Source of the DNA: Alteripontixanthobacter sp. | GTDB taxonomy: Bacteria > Pseudomonadota > Alphaproteobacteria > Sphingomonadales > Sphingomonadaceae | Direction: 5' to 3' | DNA length: 64,000 bases | NCBI GenBank assembly: GCA_039968605.1 | Contig: JBDVPM010000008.1 | Span: forward strand, 1,788,968-1,852,967 | Part shown: positions 25,682-34,681 of the stretch, piece by piece | How the letters are laid out: every line of letters begins with the position of its first letter | Position numbering within the stretch: position 1 is the stretch's first letter | Notes under the pieces: generated by a model | Databases searched by the model: none | What the model was told of the DNA's origin: nothing | The model's input: only the letters and a program-made list of their open reading frames with translations | Translations under genes and position numbers: made by a program

Positions 25682-26776
25682 TTAGCGGGTGCGCTTGACC
25701 ATCGTGCTGCGCGCGATCCGGCCAACCAGCGGGAGCATTCCCTTATGGTTCGCCCCGTGGAAGGTGGTGCCAACCTCGAGATGGTCCGACAATCGCTTAT
25801 GTGCCTCGCCCAGCGAGTGATACGGCATCGATGGCATCAAGTGATGCAGCGCATGATACCGCAGGCCCACGGGCGCCCAGATCGCGGCGATACGTCCCGG
25901 CGGCGGGACATTGACCGAATCCAGATATTGCGCGGTCACCGTCATCGGTTCGCCCTCATTCTCCCACAGATGCGCCACAAGCGTGCGCAGCTGGTTGAGC
26001 ACCGCCGTGAGAGACAGCACGCCCAGCGCCACCAGCAGCGGACGCCAGCCGAACGTCAGCGGGCTGAGCAGCAGGGCCCAGGCCCACAGCGCCCCGGCGC
26101 TTTCCTGCCAGAACACGCGCCGCGTCAGCTCGCCTTCGGGCGGACGGCGGCGGAACTTGGGGTTGATCGACAAGGCAGAGGCCCGTTGCCACACCGTTTC
26201 CCGCACTTTCGGGATAATTGCGCCAAGCGGGACCAGCACGGCAAAGCGGAACAGCAGCCCGATGGGAGCGAGCAGCGCCACCAGCACAAACACCGGCAGC
26301 GTCCACGGCTTCATCAATGCCAGCGGCAGATATTCGGGATCTTCCACCGTGCCATATTGCGTTCGCTTATGATGCAGCGTGTGAACGCCTTCATACATAA
26401 AGGAGGGCGTCAGCAGCGGCACCCCGACCAGCGCATTCCACGCCAGCCGGAACCCAGGCAGGGCGTCACGGTGGATATGTGTCAGCTCGTGAATGAACAT
26501 CAGCGCGCGGTAGAATGCCAGCGCGGAAACCAGCCCCAGGGCAACCGTCAGCCACACTTCGCCCGTTAGGATCACGCCCGCCATCGCGCCGTAACCCAGC
26601 GCGGCGGAGCCCACCATGTCCGGCCAATAGATACCGGGGCGCGCAGCGGCGATATCCTTGGTCAATTCGCGTGCGGCGCGCAGCATCGCCTTGTCGTCGG
26701 CAATCGGAGTTTTCACCTCCGCTGCCGTCTGCGCCGTCGCTCTATCGAGGGGCTCGATCGATTGTTGCATATTCAT
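25682..26776 (-). CDS. Membrane fatty acid desaturase family protein
   Basis: A 364-residue integral membrane protein with the three histidine clusters of the FA_desaturase family: HELTH at 96-100, HTLHHKRTQYG from residue 132, and YHALHHLMP near residue 312. Hydrophobic segments lie between them. These histidines bind a di-iron centre. Substrates could be acyl lipids or carotenoids, and the sequence does not decide. It is convergent with the acetyltransferase gene, eight bases apart. Confidence 0.85.
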   Translation of the reverse strand: MNMQQSIEPLDRATAQTAAEVKTPIADDKAMLRAARELTKDIAAARPGIYWPDMVGSAALGYGAMAGVILTGEVWLTVALGLVSALAFYRALMFIHELTHIHRDALPGFRLAWNALVGVPLLTPSFMYEGVHTLHHKRTQYGTVEDPEYLPLALMKPWTLPVFVLVALLAPIGLLFRFAVLVPLGAIIPKVRETVWQRASALSINPKFRRRPPEGELTRRVFWQESAGALWAWALLLSPLTFGWRPLLVALGVLSLTAVLNQLRTLVAHLWENEGEPMTVTAQYLDSVNVPPPGRIAAIWAPVGLRYHALHHLMPSMPYHSLGEAHKRLSDHLEVGTTFHGANHKGMLPLVGRIARSTMVKRTR

Positions 26777-26898
26777 ATGTTCTGAAGTCCACAGCGCGCC
26801 TTAGCGCAGAATGGCCGCGCTTAACAGCCGCGCCCGTCAGCTTGACAAGGCGTGGCTAGCGCAGACAGGGCTAATCCAGCCTGAACGCAGGAGAACTC

Positions 26899-28056
26899 GT
26901 GTCCGAAAATGAAATAGTCATCACTCCGGCTTCCGGCAAGGAGGGACGCGCCGCCTTTGTCGATACCGGGCGCGATTTCGCTGCCAGAACGCCGCATTCC
27001 GTGCCGCAATTGCGCTCCGAACAGCTGGAACTGCTCAACCCCGACAAAAACCCGTTTTACGCCCATGCCGACGTGCAATTGTTCATCGCCAAACGCGGCG
27101 GGAAACCGGTCGGACGGATCAGTGCCCATATCGACCGCGTGGCGCTGGAAATGGATCCGCAGCAGGGGTTCGGCCCCGGCGTGGGCCAGTGGGGCTATTT
27201 CGACGCCGATAGCGAGGCTGTCGCCCATGCGCTGATCGCGCGCGCCGAAAGCTGGCTGCGCGATATGGGCATGAATCGCGCGCTCGGTCCGATTTCGGCC
27301 TCTGTCTGGGAGGAACCTGGCCTGCTGGTGCGCGGCCACGATCATCCGCCGCGGATTATGATGGGCCATCATCCGGCTCACTACCAGGCATGGATCGAAA
27401 GCGCCGGATATGCACCTGCGAAGAGCTTGCTGACTTACGATCTGGACGTGCGCGAGCAATTTCCGCCGTTGATCCGCCGGATCGTGCAATCGGGCGAGCG
27501 CAACGACCGCATTCGCATTCGCGCGGTGGACAAGAAAAACTGGGAAACCGAAGTACGCAGCGTGCTGGAAATTCTCAACGATGCGTGGTCGGACAATTGG
27601 GGTTTCGTGCCGTTTACCGATGCCGAAATCGCCTATGCCGGCAAGAAGCTGAAACCGATTGTCCATCCCGCGATCAACCGGATTGCCGAGCTGGATGGCA
27701 AGCCGGTCGCCTTCATGCTGACCGTGCCCGATATCAACGGAGTCCTGCAAAAGATAGGCGGCAGAATGTTGCCCTTCGGCTGGTTCCATTTGCTGCGTTG
27801 GCTGCGCAAGCCGGTTGGCACCGACATGCGCGTGCCATTGATGGGCGTGCGCAGGGAGCTGCAGAATTCGCGGCTGGCCAGCCAACTTGCTTTCATGATG
27901 ATCGACGAGATCCGCCGCATCGCGCATGAGGATTATGGCACGCAGCGCGGCGAGATCGGCTGGATCCTGGACGACAACAAGGGAATGAAGGCCATCGCGG
28001 ATGCCATCGGCAGCAAGGTGAACCGCGAATATGTGATCTACGCGCGCGATTTGTAA
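26899..28056 (+). CDS. GNAT-fold acetyltransferase-like protein (often annotated dATP pyrophosphohydrolase)
   Basis: A 385-residue protein with GTG start and AGGAG at good spacing. The N-terminal half contains DVQLFIAKRGGKPVGRISAH, GQWGYFDADSEAVAHALI and ARAESWLRDMGMNRALGPIS, the pattern of a GNAT domain. The C-terminal half has a second GNAT-like part. Proteins with this architecture are conserved in alphaproteobacteria and often labelled N-acetyltransferase or, doubtfully, dATP pyrophosphohydrolase. There is no signal peptide. The function is not established. Confidence 0.7.
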   Translation: MSENEIVITPASGKEGRAAFVDTGRDFAARTPHSVPQLRSEQLELLNPDKNPFYAHADVQLFIAKRGGKPVGRISAHIDRVALEMDPQQGFGPGVGQWGYFDADSEAVAHALIARAESWLRDMGMNRALGPISASVWEEPGLLVRGHDHPPRIMMGHHPAHYQAWIESAGYAPAKSLLTYDLDVREQFPPLIRRIVQSGERNDRIRIRAVDKKNWETEVRSVLEILNDAWSDNWGFVPFTDAEIAYAGKKLKPIVHPAINRIAELDGKPVAFMLTVPDINGVLQKIGGRMLPFGWFHLLRWLRKPVGTDMRVPLMGVRRELQNSRLASQLAFMMIDEIRRIAHEDYGTQRGEIGWILDDNKGMKAIADAIGSKVNREYVIYARDL

Positions 28057-28129
28057 CGCAAAAGCCACACCGCCTCGCTGCGATGTTGCAGTGCGGGAAC
28101 CCGGCGGCACGCAACTTCGTTCGGTTGTC

Positions 28130-28561
28130 ATGGAGCGAGGCACATCGAACACTTCCGAAGAGGGAGTTCCGGCAAGGATTCTGGTTGTCGAGGATGATGC
28201 CGTATTGGCCATGATGATCGAGGACACGCTGAAAGATGCCGGGGCGCAGCAGGTCACGCTGTGTGGAAGCACCCAGGAAGCCCTGGAATCGCTCAGGGCA
28301 GAGCGGCCCGACGCCATCGTGCTCGATGTCCATCTGGCCGACAGGGACGATGGCTGGGCGATTGCCGAGCTGGTCGGTCAGGTCGGGCCGAAACCTCCGC
28401 GGATTGTATTTTCAACCGGTGCGCCTCAGGACATTCCGGATGAAATCGCCCAAATGGGCGCGGTTCTGACCAAGCCGTATGCGCCGGAGGATCTGGTGAA
28501 CGCGGTCAAGAACCCGCGCCGCAGCGGGCTGCTTTCCCGCTTTCGCAAATCGCCCGTCTGA
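28130..28561 (+). CDS. Single-domain response regulator
   Basis: A 143-residue CheY-like receiver. ILVVEDDA provides the acidic pocket, the phospho-acceptor Asp is in AIVLDVHLADRDDG, Ser/Thr switch residues lie in IVFSTGAPQ, and the conserved lysine is in VLTKPYAPEDLV. There is no output domain. A helical basic tail follows. The ATG at 28130 gives a short polar leader before the fold. The cognate kinase is unknown. HWE-type kinases of this group often pair with such single-domain regulators. Confidence 0.85.
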   Translation: MERGTSNTSEEGVPARILVVEDDAVLAMMIEDTLKDAGAQQVTLCGSTQEALESLRAERPDAIVLDVHLADRDDGWAIAELVGQVGPKPPRIVFSTGAPQDIPDEIAQMGAVLTKPYAPEDLVNAVKNPRRSGLLSRFRKSPV

Positions 28562-28632
28562 TTGCACACAGCTGACGCGCCTGCGGACCGGCTGACGCGC
28601 GGCCGCTGTTCGCTGCTACGCGTAATCTGCAT

Positions 28633-28673
28633 AAAAAAAGGCCTCCAGTCTCAATTAAGAGGCTGGAGGCCTT
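28633..28673 (-). terminator. Rho-independent terminator of the Crp/Fnr gene
   Basis: AAGGCCTCCAG (28638-28648) pairs with CTGGAGGCCTT (28663-28673). The run of A at 28633-28639 reads as T downstream of the hairpin on the minus strand, so it terminates leftward transcription from the gene at 28818-29564. It may also stop rightward transcripts weakly. Confidence 0.8.
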
Positions 28674-28817
28674 CGGGATCGTATCACCGCCGTTTGGACG
28701 GGAGGGGGGTCTCGGCGGTGATATACAAGATAATGCCCGGACCTTTATGGGGTTCCCCTTCAAAACAAAAAAATGGCAAATTATTTTGCGGCCCCGGTTG
28801 GCTGCTCGGCAAACGTG

Positions 28818-29564
28818 TCAAAGATAGGGGCGCGAGACCGATTTCTGGCGGTCATACTCGGCGAATTCCGCAGCCTTGTCCAAATCGGGCACGCTCACCC
28901 GGCCCGGCTGCCACTTGACCAGCCCGTCGCGTTCCAGCGATTTGATGGTGCGGTTCGTGTGGACCAGCGACAGCCCCAGCATGTCGGCAATCTGAGCCTG
29001 CTTCAGCGGCAGGTTCATGCTGTTGCCATCAGCGGTCATGCCCGTCGCCGTTGCGCGCTCTATCAGCCACACGGCCAGCGATGCCACACGTTCCCTGGCA
29101 TTGCGCTGGCCCAGTGAAACGAGATGTTCCTCCAGCTCGGTTTCCTGCTTTGCAGCCATGTAAATGATATCGTAGCCGAGCCGCGGCCGCGAACCGATCA
29201 GCTCGATAAATCGATCGCGAGAGAAAACGCACAGCCGTGCATCGACCAACGCTTCCACGCTGTGACTGGATTCGTCGTCGAACGCGCTTTGCAGACCGAC
29301 CAGATCGCCCGGGAACATGATGTTGACGATCTGCCGCCGCCCATCGTCCATTTTGCGCAACCGGATGACGATCCCGTCCAGCAAGGTGAAAAGATGGGGA
29401 TGGCGCTGGCCCTGCTCCAGGACAGACTCGCCTTTCTCGACCCATTGTTCGCCATCCTTGAACCGGTTCAGGAACTCTAACTGGTCTTTTTCCGGGGTTT
29501 CGAGGCCCGGACAGCCGCGTAGAGGGCAATTCAGGCACGATACGGCTGTCTTGGATTTGCGCAT
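28818..29564 (-). CDS. Crp/Fnr family transcription regulator with four Fnr-like cysteines
   Basis: A 248-residue protein. Cys10, Cys13 and Cys18 cluster at the N-terminus (SCLNCPLRGC), and Cys112 sits where FNR has its fourth iron-sulfur ligand, so an oxygen- or redox-sensing cluster is plausible. The cyclic-nucleotide-binding-like barrel (about 30-125) is followed by a helix-turn-helix, QAQIADMLGLSLVHTNRTIK. The recognition helix reads VHTNR, not the ESR of E. coli FNR, so its DNA target probably differs. A terminator lies beyond the stop. Confidence 0.85.
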   Translation of the reverse strand: MRKSKTAVSCLNCPLRGCPGLETPEKDQLEFLNRFKDGEQWVEKGESVLEQGQRHPHLFTLLDGIVIRLRKMDDGRRQIVNIMFPGDLVGLQSAFDDESSHSVEALVDARLCVFSRDRFIELIGSRPRLGYDIIYMAAKQETELEEHLVSLGQRNARERVASLAVWLIERATATGMTADGNSMNLPLKQAQIADMLGLSLVHTNRTIKSLERDGLVKWQPGRVSVPDLDKAAEFAEYDRQKSVSRPYL

Positions 29565-29649
29565 ATCTACCCCCCGCCAACATCCAACGCTAACACTCGG
29601 CGGCTTTGTAACTTAAGTCAAATTCGAACTATCGCTTTCCCGCCGCGCG

Positions 29650-29674
29650 GAACCGATGGTAAGGCCCTTCGTTC
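29650..29674 (+). promoter_or_regulatory. EcfG-type promoter of phyR
   Basis: GGAAC (29650-29654), 17 bases, then GTT (29672-29674), the -35/-10 signature of alphaproteobacterial general stress sigma factor EcfG. It ends 30 bases before the phyR ATG, which would make phyR part of its own regulon. Confidence 0.8.
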
Positions 29675-29704
29675 ATTGCCCGCAATTGCAAGGGATCTTA
29701 CTTT

Positions 29705-30499
29705 ATGTCGCTCGGCGAACAAATCGCACAAAACCTACCTTACTTGCGCCGCTATGCGCGCGCTCTCACTGGCTCCCAGGGCACCGGGGATGCCTTTGTG
29801 CAGGCAACGCTGCAGGCTGCGCTGGAAGACGACGAGCTGAAGGCCGAACTGGATGGCGGGCGTGTTCCGCTCTACCGCGCGTTCAACAAGGTCTGGTCGA
29901 GCGCCTATATGGAGGCCGAGCCGGCTGGCACTGGAATGGGCCTGCACGAAGAGGCGGCGCAGGATCGCCTGAAGCAGATGACCCCGGTCAACCGCCAGGC
30001 CCTGCTGCTCACCACGTTGGAAGATTTCACCACCGCAGAGGCGGCACAGGTAATGGAAATGGACGAAAGCGACGTGCAGTCGCTGGTCGCCGAAGCCATT
30101 GCCGAGATCGAGCGCGAATCGACCACCAACGTCCTGATCATCGAGGACGAGCCGCTGATTTCCATGCAACTGGAAGACCTGGTTCGCTCGCTCGGCCACG
30201 ATATTTGTGGCACCGCCGCCACGCGTACGCAGGCACAGGAAGTCGTCGCAGAGAAGACGCCCGGCCTGGTGCTGGCGGATATCCAGCTGGCCGATGGTTC
30301 TTCGGGACTGGACGCTGTGGACGACATTCTGGAAATCGGTTCGGTGCCGGTGATCTTCATCACCGCCTATCCCGAACGCCTGCTGACGGGCGACCGGCCG
30401 GAACCGACCTATTTGGTAACCAAGCCGTTCAAGGAACAGACGGTGCGCACGGCAATCAGTCAGGCACTGTTCTTCGGATCGAGCCGCCCGCTCGGCTAA
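29705..30499 (+). CDS. phyR: General stress response regulator PhyR
   Basis: A 264-residue protein with the reversed layout unique to PhyR. Residues about 1-135 resemble an ECF sigma factor (AQNLPYLRRYARALTGSQG, then MTPVNRQALLLTTLEDFTTA), and residues about 142-262 are a receiver (NVLIIEDEPLISMQLEDLV, phospho-acceptor Asp in GLVLADIQLADGSSG, switch Thr in FITAYPERLL, Lys in YLVTKPFKEQ). Phosphorylated PhyR binds the anti-sigma NepR through the sigma-like domain and frees EcfG. The genes for NepR, EcfG and a likely kinase lie next to it. Confidence 0.95.
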   Translation: MSLGEQIAQNLPYLRRYARALTGSQGTGDAFVQATLQAALEDDELKAELDGGRVPLYRAFNKVWSSAYMEAEPAGTGMGLHEEAAQDRLKQMTPVNRQALLLTTLEDFTTAEAAQVMEMDESDVQSLVAEAIAEIERESTTNVLIIEDEPLISMQLEDLVRSLGHDICGTAATRTQAQEVVAEKTPGLVLADIQLADGSSGLDAVDDILEIGSVPVIFITAYPERLLTGDRPEPTYLVTKPFKEQTVRTAISQALFFGSSRPLG

Positions 30500-30525
30500 G
30501 TCGGCCGCTCGGCCAATCCGAAATG

Positions 30526-30554
30526 AAGAGGCCTTCCCGGTGGGGCGGCCTTTT
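30526..30554 (+). terminator. Probable terminator between phyR and the kinase gene
   Basis: AGGCC (30529-30533) pairs with GGCCT (30547-30551), with CCC/GGG continuing the stem inward and TTTT following. It lies after phyR and before the convergent histidine kinase stop. The stem is imperfect. Confidence 0.5.
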
Positions 30555-30605
30555 CGCACCCAGTCCGTCCAGTCCCGCTTATCCAAACAGGCGTTTGACC
30601 GGTTT

Positions 30606-32294
30606 CTAGTCGGTCTTGCTTTCAAGTTCACGCTGGCGGGTTTTTTCGCGCATTACGAAATCCTCGCGTTCGCGCACTGGCACCAGCAGATTGCAGGTCA
30701 CGCCGCTCGCCTCGAAGCGCAGATCCACCGGATGGCGCAGTTCGTGGGCAACGATTTTCTCTATCAAATCCGTGCCGAAGCCGCGCACACGGTCTTCGGG
30801 TACGCGCGGTCCGCCGCTCTCGGTCCAACGTAACCGGGCGAGGTTGGGGGTAACCTTTTCCCAATTGATATCGACCTTGCCGCCCGGCAGACTGAGCGCA
30901 CCGTATTTCGCGGCGTTCGTCGCCAATTCGTGCAGAGCCAGACCGAGGGACAGCGCGTCGTTCGGGGCAAGCTCGACTTCAGGGCCTCCGGTTTTCACCG
31001 CACGGTCCTGCTCGCCGGTATAAGGGGCCAATTCTGCCGCCACGACATCGCCGATAGGTGTGGTTCCCCACTCCGATTGCGTCAGCAGATCATGCGTGGC
31101 CGACAGTGCCCGGATGCGCCCGTCCAGCCCATCGGCAAAGCTTTCCAGATCGTCCGAACGTCGCCGGGTGAGGTGAATGATCGACAGTACATTGGCGAGC
31201 GTATTCTTGACCCGGTGGTTTAATTCCCGCGTCAGCGAATTGCGGATAGAGTTCTGCTGTTCATAGAAACTCAGCCGCGCCTGGTCTTCCGTCGCCTGCT
31301 GGGTCAACAACCGCGCCACCAGCGTAAGCAGCCCGCCCACCATCAGACCGAACAAGGCGGTCAGCATCGAAAGGGTGGACAGGCTGTAGGTGTTGGTAAT
31401 CTCCGCCTGCAGGATCATCGGCCGATTGCCGACATTGATTTCCTGGTTGACCGCAATTCCGGAAGGAAAATCGCCTTCGATCTGCGCCACCAGCGTATCG
31501 GGAGAAACCCGCCCATCATAGAGCCGCAATGCCGCATCGTCGGTGCTGGCCGCCTCCAGCGCCGACTGGAGAAATGCGGCGCCATTATACGGTGTGTAAA
31601 CGAAACCGCGCAGGCGCATATTGCGGCTGCCGCTTTCGAAAACGGGCATGTAAATAAGAAAGCCCGGCTCGGAGCCGTCGCCATCCTGCAACAGGCGCAC
31701 AGGCCCGCTGGCGGTGGGCCTACCGCTGAGAATGGCGGCTTCCATGGCGGCCGCGCGGATGGGTTCGGAATACATGTCATAACCGATCGCACGGGCGTTT
31801 CTTGGGGTCAGCGGGTTGAGATAGGTGACCGGGACGACCCGCTGGCGAGCGAATTCGGGTTCGGGGAATACGGTGATGGCCGAACCGGTTGCATCGGCGA
31901 TCCGGTCCTCGAAAGCTTCGACTTCGCTGCCTTGCACAAATTCAGCCCAGCCGATCCCATCCGACCCGCGATAATCGGTGCCCAGCTCCAACTCGTTCAC
32001 GAAGCGGCGGAAAGTAGACGGGGAAACCTCGTCCAGAGTGCTGAACAAGGCTGCGCCCGAACGTAAATAGGCGGAAATGGCGTAACTGCGGCGTTCCAGC
32101 GTGGAGCCGACCTCCATCGCCAGATCATCTAGCCGGTCGCGCTCCCGCTCGCGCTCGGCCCGCTCGATCACCACCACGCTCAGGATCGTGATCGAAGCAA
32201 TCAGCAGGAAAACCGCCAGAGGAAGTGCGCGCGGATATTCTGTCAGCCAAGTGCGGGTGCGCGAGGTGGGATTATCGTCGGTTTTTTGTTGCAC
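30606..32294 (-). CDS. CHASE-domain HWE-family histidine kinase (probable PhyR kinase)
   Basis: A 562-residue membrane kinase starting with GTG. One membrane helix at about 24-43 and another at 306-330 enclose a periplasmic CHASE domain (about 65-290; YLNPLTPRNARAIGYDM and ASGPVRLL are typical). The cytoplasmic part begins with the H-box RELNHRVKNTLANVLSII (His360) and ends with an HWE/HisKA_2-type ATPase region (ALHELATNAAKYGALS, GFGTDLIEKIV). Its place between phyR and nepR-ecfG suggests that it controls PhyR phosphorylation, as PhyK/PhyP-type proteins do in related bacteria. The signal it senses is unknown. Confidence 0.9.
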   Translation of the reverse strand: MQQKTDDNPTSRTRTWLTEYPRALPLAVFLLIASITILSVVVIERAERERERDRLDDLAMEVGSTLERRSYAISAYLRSGAALFSTLDEVSPSTFRRFVNELELGTDYRGSDGIGWAEFVQGSEVEAFEDRIADATGSAITVFPEPEFARQRVVPVTYLNPLTPRNARAIGYDMYSEPIRAAAMEAAILSGRPTASGPVRLLQDGDGSEPGFLIYMPVFESGSRNMRLRGFVYTPYNGAAFLQSALEAASTDDAALRLYDGRVSPDTLVAQIEGDFPSGIAVNQEINVGNRPMILQAEITNTYSLSTLSMLTALFGLMVGGLLTLVARLLTQQATEDQARLSFYEQQNSIRNSLTRELNHRVKNTLANVLSIIHLTRRRSDDLESFADGLDGRIRALSATHDLLTQSEWGTTPIGDVVAAELAPYTGEQDRAVKTGGPEVELAPNDALSLGLALHELATNAAKYGALSLPGGKVDINWEKVTPNLARLRWTESGGPRVPEDRVRGFGTDLIEKIVAHELRHPVDLRFEASGVTCNLLVPVREREDFVMREKTRQRELESKTD

Positions 32295-32384
32295 CTACAT
32301 TCCCATTGTTGAGCCCATGAAGGCGCCCGCTATGTTACTCGCACGATATCGCTGCGCATTTTGCGCAAAGGCTGTATGACGAGG

Positions 32385-32411
32385 GGAACCGAAGAGCGCC
32401 AGCATCGTTCC
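32385..32411. promoter_or_regulatory. Bidirectional EcfG-type promoter between the kinase and nepR-ecfG
   Basis: GGAAC (32385-32389), 17 bases, then GTTCC (32407-32411). Read rightward it gives GGAAC-N17-GTT, 96 bases before nepR. Because the ends are inverse complements, the minus strand also reads GGAAC-N17-GTT, about 92 bases before the kinase start. One element could serve both genes. Confidence 0.75.
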
Positions 32412-32505
32412 CCACAAACCACCGATATCGGCCATACGGTATCGTCATTTCCCTGGGGGTCGGAGGGTCTGGTGGCGAGAGAGCAAGGACGGATACGAAA
32501 ATCGC

Positions 32506-32718
32506 ATGACTTCGCAAACGGATAAGTCCGAAAAAGGGGCTTCGAAAGACACGCAGGCGCCAGACAAGGCGTGCCACAAGACAGGTGCCGACAAGGCCGC
32601 TTCGGACAAATCTTCGCCCGAATGGGCCGGCGGACTGCGCCAACTCTACGATTCAGTTGTCGAAGAACCACTGCCGGACAGCTTCAAGGATCTCCTGTCG
32701 AAGCTGGACGAACAGTAA
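32506..32718 (+). CDS. nepR: Anti-sigma factor NepR
   Basis: A 70-residue protein. The conserved NepR helices are in GGLRQLYDSVVEEPLPDSFK and DLLSKLDEQ. The first 38 residues are polar and Lys-rich, likely disordered. NepR sequesters EcfG until phosphorylated PhyR competes for it. The TAA overlaps the ecfG ATG (TAATG), so the anti-sigma and sigma factors are translationally coupled. Confidence 0.93.
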   Translation: MTSQTDKSEKGASKDTQAPDKACHKTGADKAASDKSSPEWAGGLRQLYDSVVEEPLPDSFKDLLSKLDEQ

Positions 32719-33329
32719 TGGCCGAAGAACAGCGCACGGCCGCGCAGAAGGCCGATTTCAAACGCGAGCTGACCGAAGTTCTCCCGCATTTGCGTGCGTT
32801 TGCACGCGGCCTGTGCGGACGTCCCGACATGGCCGACGATCTTGTGCAGGAAGCGATGATGAAAGCGTGGGCCGCGCAGGAGCGTTTCCAGCCAGGCACA
32901 TCGATGCGCGCCTGGACTTTCGTGATTTTGCGCAATGCCTATCTCACCGATATGCGCCGCAATCGCTTTCGCGGCGAATATGACGAAGGCGTGGCGGAGA
33001 AAATTCTCAACGCGCCCGCCGGGCAGGAAGAACCGATCCACCTCGCCGATATGCACCGCGCATTGCTGACACTGCCGCCCGAGCGGCGCGAGGCGTTGCT
33101 GCTGGTGGGTGCGGGCGGGTTTTCCTACGAAGAGGCGGCCGAGATTTGCGGTTGCGCCGTGGGCACCATAAAGAGCCGGGTAGGCCGCGCACGTTCGGCG
33201 CTTTCCGGGATGCTGGAAGATGGTGACATACCGCAGAGATCGATCGGCGACCAAGGGGCGCATCGCGCCATTCTGGAGGAGCTCGACACCGTCGCCGCCG
33301 GCGATGGCGAAACCGTCCCCACCCGCTGA
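32718..33329 (+). CDS. ecfG: ECF sigma factor EcfG, general stress response
   Basis: A 203-residue sigma factor of the ECF15 type. Region 2 contains LRAFARGLCGRPDMADDLVQ and MRAWTFVILRNAYLTDMRRN, and region 4 contains LPPERREALLLVGAGGFSYE with the HTH AEICGCAVGTIKSRVGRARS. It directs RNA polymerase to GGAAC-N16/17-GTT promoters, several of which occur in this window. The ATG at 32718 lies in the nepR stop, and the frame upstream lies inside nepR and can be discounted. The transporter-like gene downstream follows after 23 bases. Confidence 0.94.
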   Translation: MAEEQRTAAQKADFKRELTEVLPHLRAFARGLCGRPDMADDLVQEAMMKAWAAQERFQPGTSMRAWTFVILRNAYLTDMRRNRFRGEYDEGVAEKILNAPAGQEEPIHLADMHRALLTLPPERREALLLVGAGGFSYEEAAEICGCAVGTIKSRVGRARSALSGMLEDGDIPQRSIGDQGAHRAILEELDTVAAGDGETVPTR

Positions 33330-33352
33330 ATTGACTAACCCGGGAAAACGCG

Positions 33353-34675
33353 ATGCGTGATCGCTGGAGGGTCTGGCAGGAACGTCTGCGCGAAGTTACC
33401 GGGGTTGCAGGCCCGCCGCCGCAAGGCCGCGCCGCCGAAGCAGCGCCGCAGCAACGTATCCAGCCGGGCGCACCGACCATGCGGGATGCTGCGGGCACCG
33501 AAACTGCCGAAACGGCTGCCGAGGCCAGCGCCGAATCGCAAGGGCGGGCCGAAAGCCGATCTTTCGCGCGTCAGGAATTGCGCTTGCTGTCCGGATTGGT
33601 GCTGCTGATCGGGCTGGGATTGTTCCTCGCCCTGCCGTTCGTCCTGTCGATCGGATCGGTGGTGTTCCTGCCGCTTACCACCGCGATCATCCTGTTTATT
33701 CTGCTCTCCCCGCTGGCCGACAAATTGGCCGGTTGGGGCGTTCCCAACGTCGCTGCATCCTTCACCGCCTTGCTGGTGCTGTTCGCCATCGTGCTGTTCG
33801 CCATCGCGCTGATCATGCAGCCGGCCTACGCCCTGTTCGAGGAACTGCCTGCGATGGCCGAACAGGTCGGTCAGCGGTTCAGCGAAATCCGCGACGAGTT
33901 CGCCTGGCTGGCCGAGGCCAACCAGCGGCTGGCGGAGATGATGGGGCAGACCGGGACCAATCAGGTGGTCATTTCCAGTCCATCCATGATCGAAACGCTG
34001 GCGTTGGCAACGCCGACCGTCCTGCTGGAAGTGCTGCTGACGCTGCTGCTGTGCTTCTTCATGCTGGAAGGCCGGGTCAGGCTGCGCAGGCATCTGTTTT
34101 ACGACCGGGTCAGCTTCGGCACCTCCATCCGCGCTGCTCGCGTATTGCGCGAAGTGCAGGACCGGGTCGCCGCCTATATTTCCACCGTGGCCATGATCAA
34201 TGCCGGTGTCGGCATCGTCGTGGCGCTGGGCGCATGGGCGCTGGGGGTGGATGCGCCGATCATGTGGGGCGGACTGGCCGCATTGCTCAACTTCATTCCC
34301 TATATCGGGCCGATGGCGATGACGGTTCTGCTGGGCCTGTACGGCATCGGCACCACTGATACGTTGGTCGTGGGACTGATCCCGGCAGCCGCCTATCTCG
34401 GGCTCCACACGGTCGAGGCGAATGTCGTCACCCCGTCGATATTGGGAGCGCGCTTCACCATGAACCCGGTGATGATCCTGATCGCGCTGATGTATTTCAA
34501 CTGGATCTGGGGCGTGTTCGGCGCGCTGCTATCCGTGCCGATCCTGCTGATGCTGACCGCCTTCTTCGACCATGTCGGACGGCCCAATCTGGTCGGTTTC
34601 ATCTTCGGCGAGCCATTATTCGCCACCGACCTGTTCGACGGGGACGAGGCGGCGGCCGGCACCCCCGCCGGCTAA
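33353..34675 (+). CDS. AI-2E/PerM family transporter
   Basis: A 440-residue membrane protein. About 75 hydrophilic residues precede the first helices (LVLLIGLGLFLALPFV and IGSVVFLPLTTAIILFILLS). The family's characteristic middle region (FSEIRDEFAWLAEANQRLAE) and C-terminal block of helices (WGGLAALLNFIPYIGPMAM, the conserved FIPYIGP motif) are present. Members export varied substrates, from quorum signals to ions. The substrate is not known here. It lies 23 bases after ecfG, so it may be induced with the stress response. Confidence 0.82.
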   Translation: MRDRWRVWQERLREVTGVAGPPPQGRAAEAAPQQRIQPGAPTMRDAAGTETAETAAEASAESQGRAESRSFARQELRLLSGLVLLIGLGLFLALPFVLSIGSVVFLPLTTAIILFILLSPLADKLAGWGVPNVAASFTALLVLFAIVLFAIALIMQPAYALFEELPAMAEQVGQRFSEIRDEFAWLAEANQRLAEMMGQTGTNQVVISSPSMIETLALATPTVLLEVLLTLLLCFFMLEGRVRLRRHLFYDRVSFGTSIRAARVLREVQDRVAAYISTVAMINAGVGIVVALGAWALGVDAPIMWGGLAALLNFIPYIGPMAMTVLLGLYGIGTTDTLVVGLIPAAAYLGLHTVEANVVTPSILGARFTMNPVMILIALMYFNWIWGVFGALLSVPILLMLTAFFDHVGRPNLVGFIFGEPLFATDLFDGDEAAAGTPAG

Positions 34676-34681
34676 TGCAAC

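Noticed and set aside
28096-28121. GGAAC ... GTT before the single-domain response regulator, possible EcfG promoter
   Set aside because: The spacer is 18 bases, not the 17 seen at the other sites, and the -10 would lie about nine bases from the likely ATG, leaving no leader.
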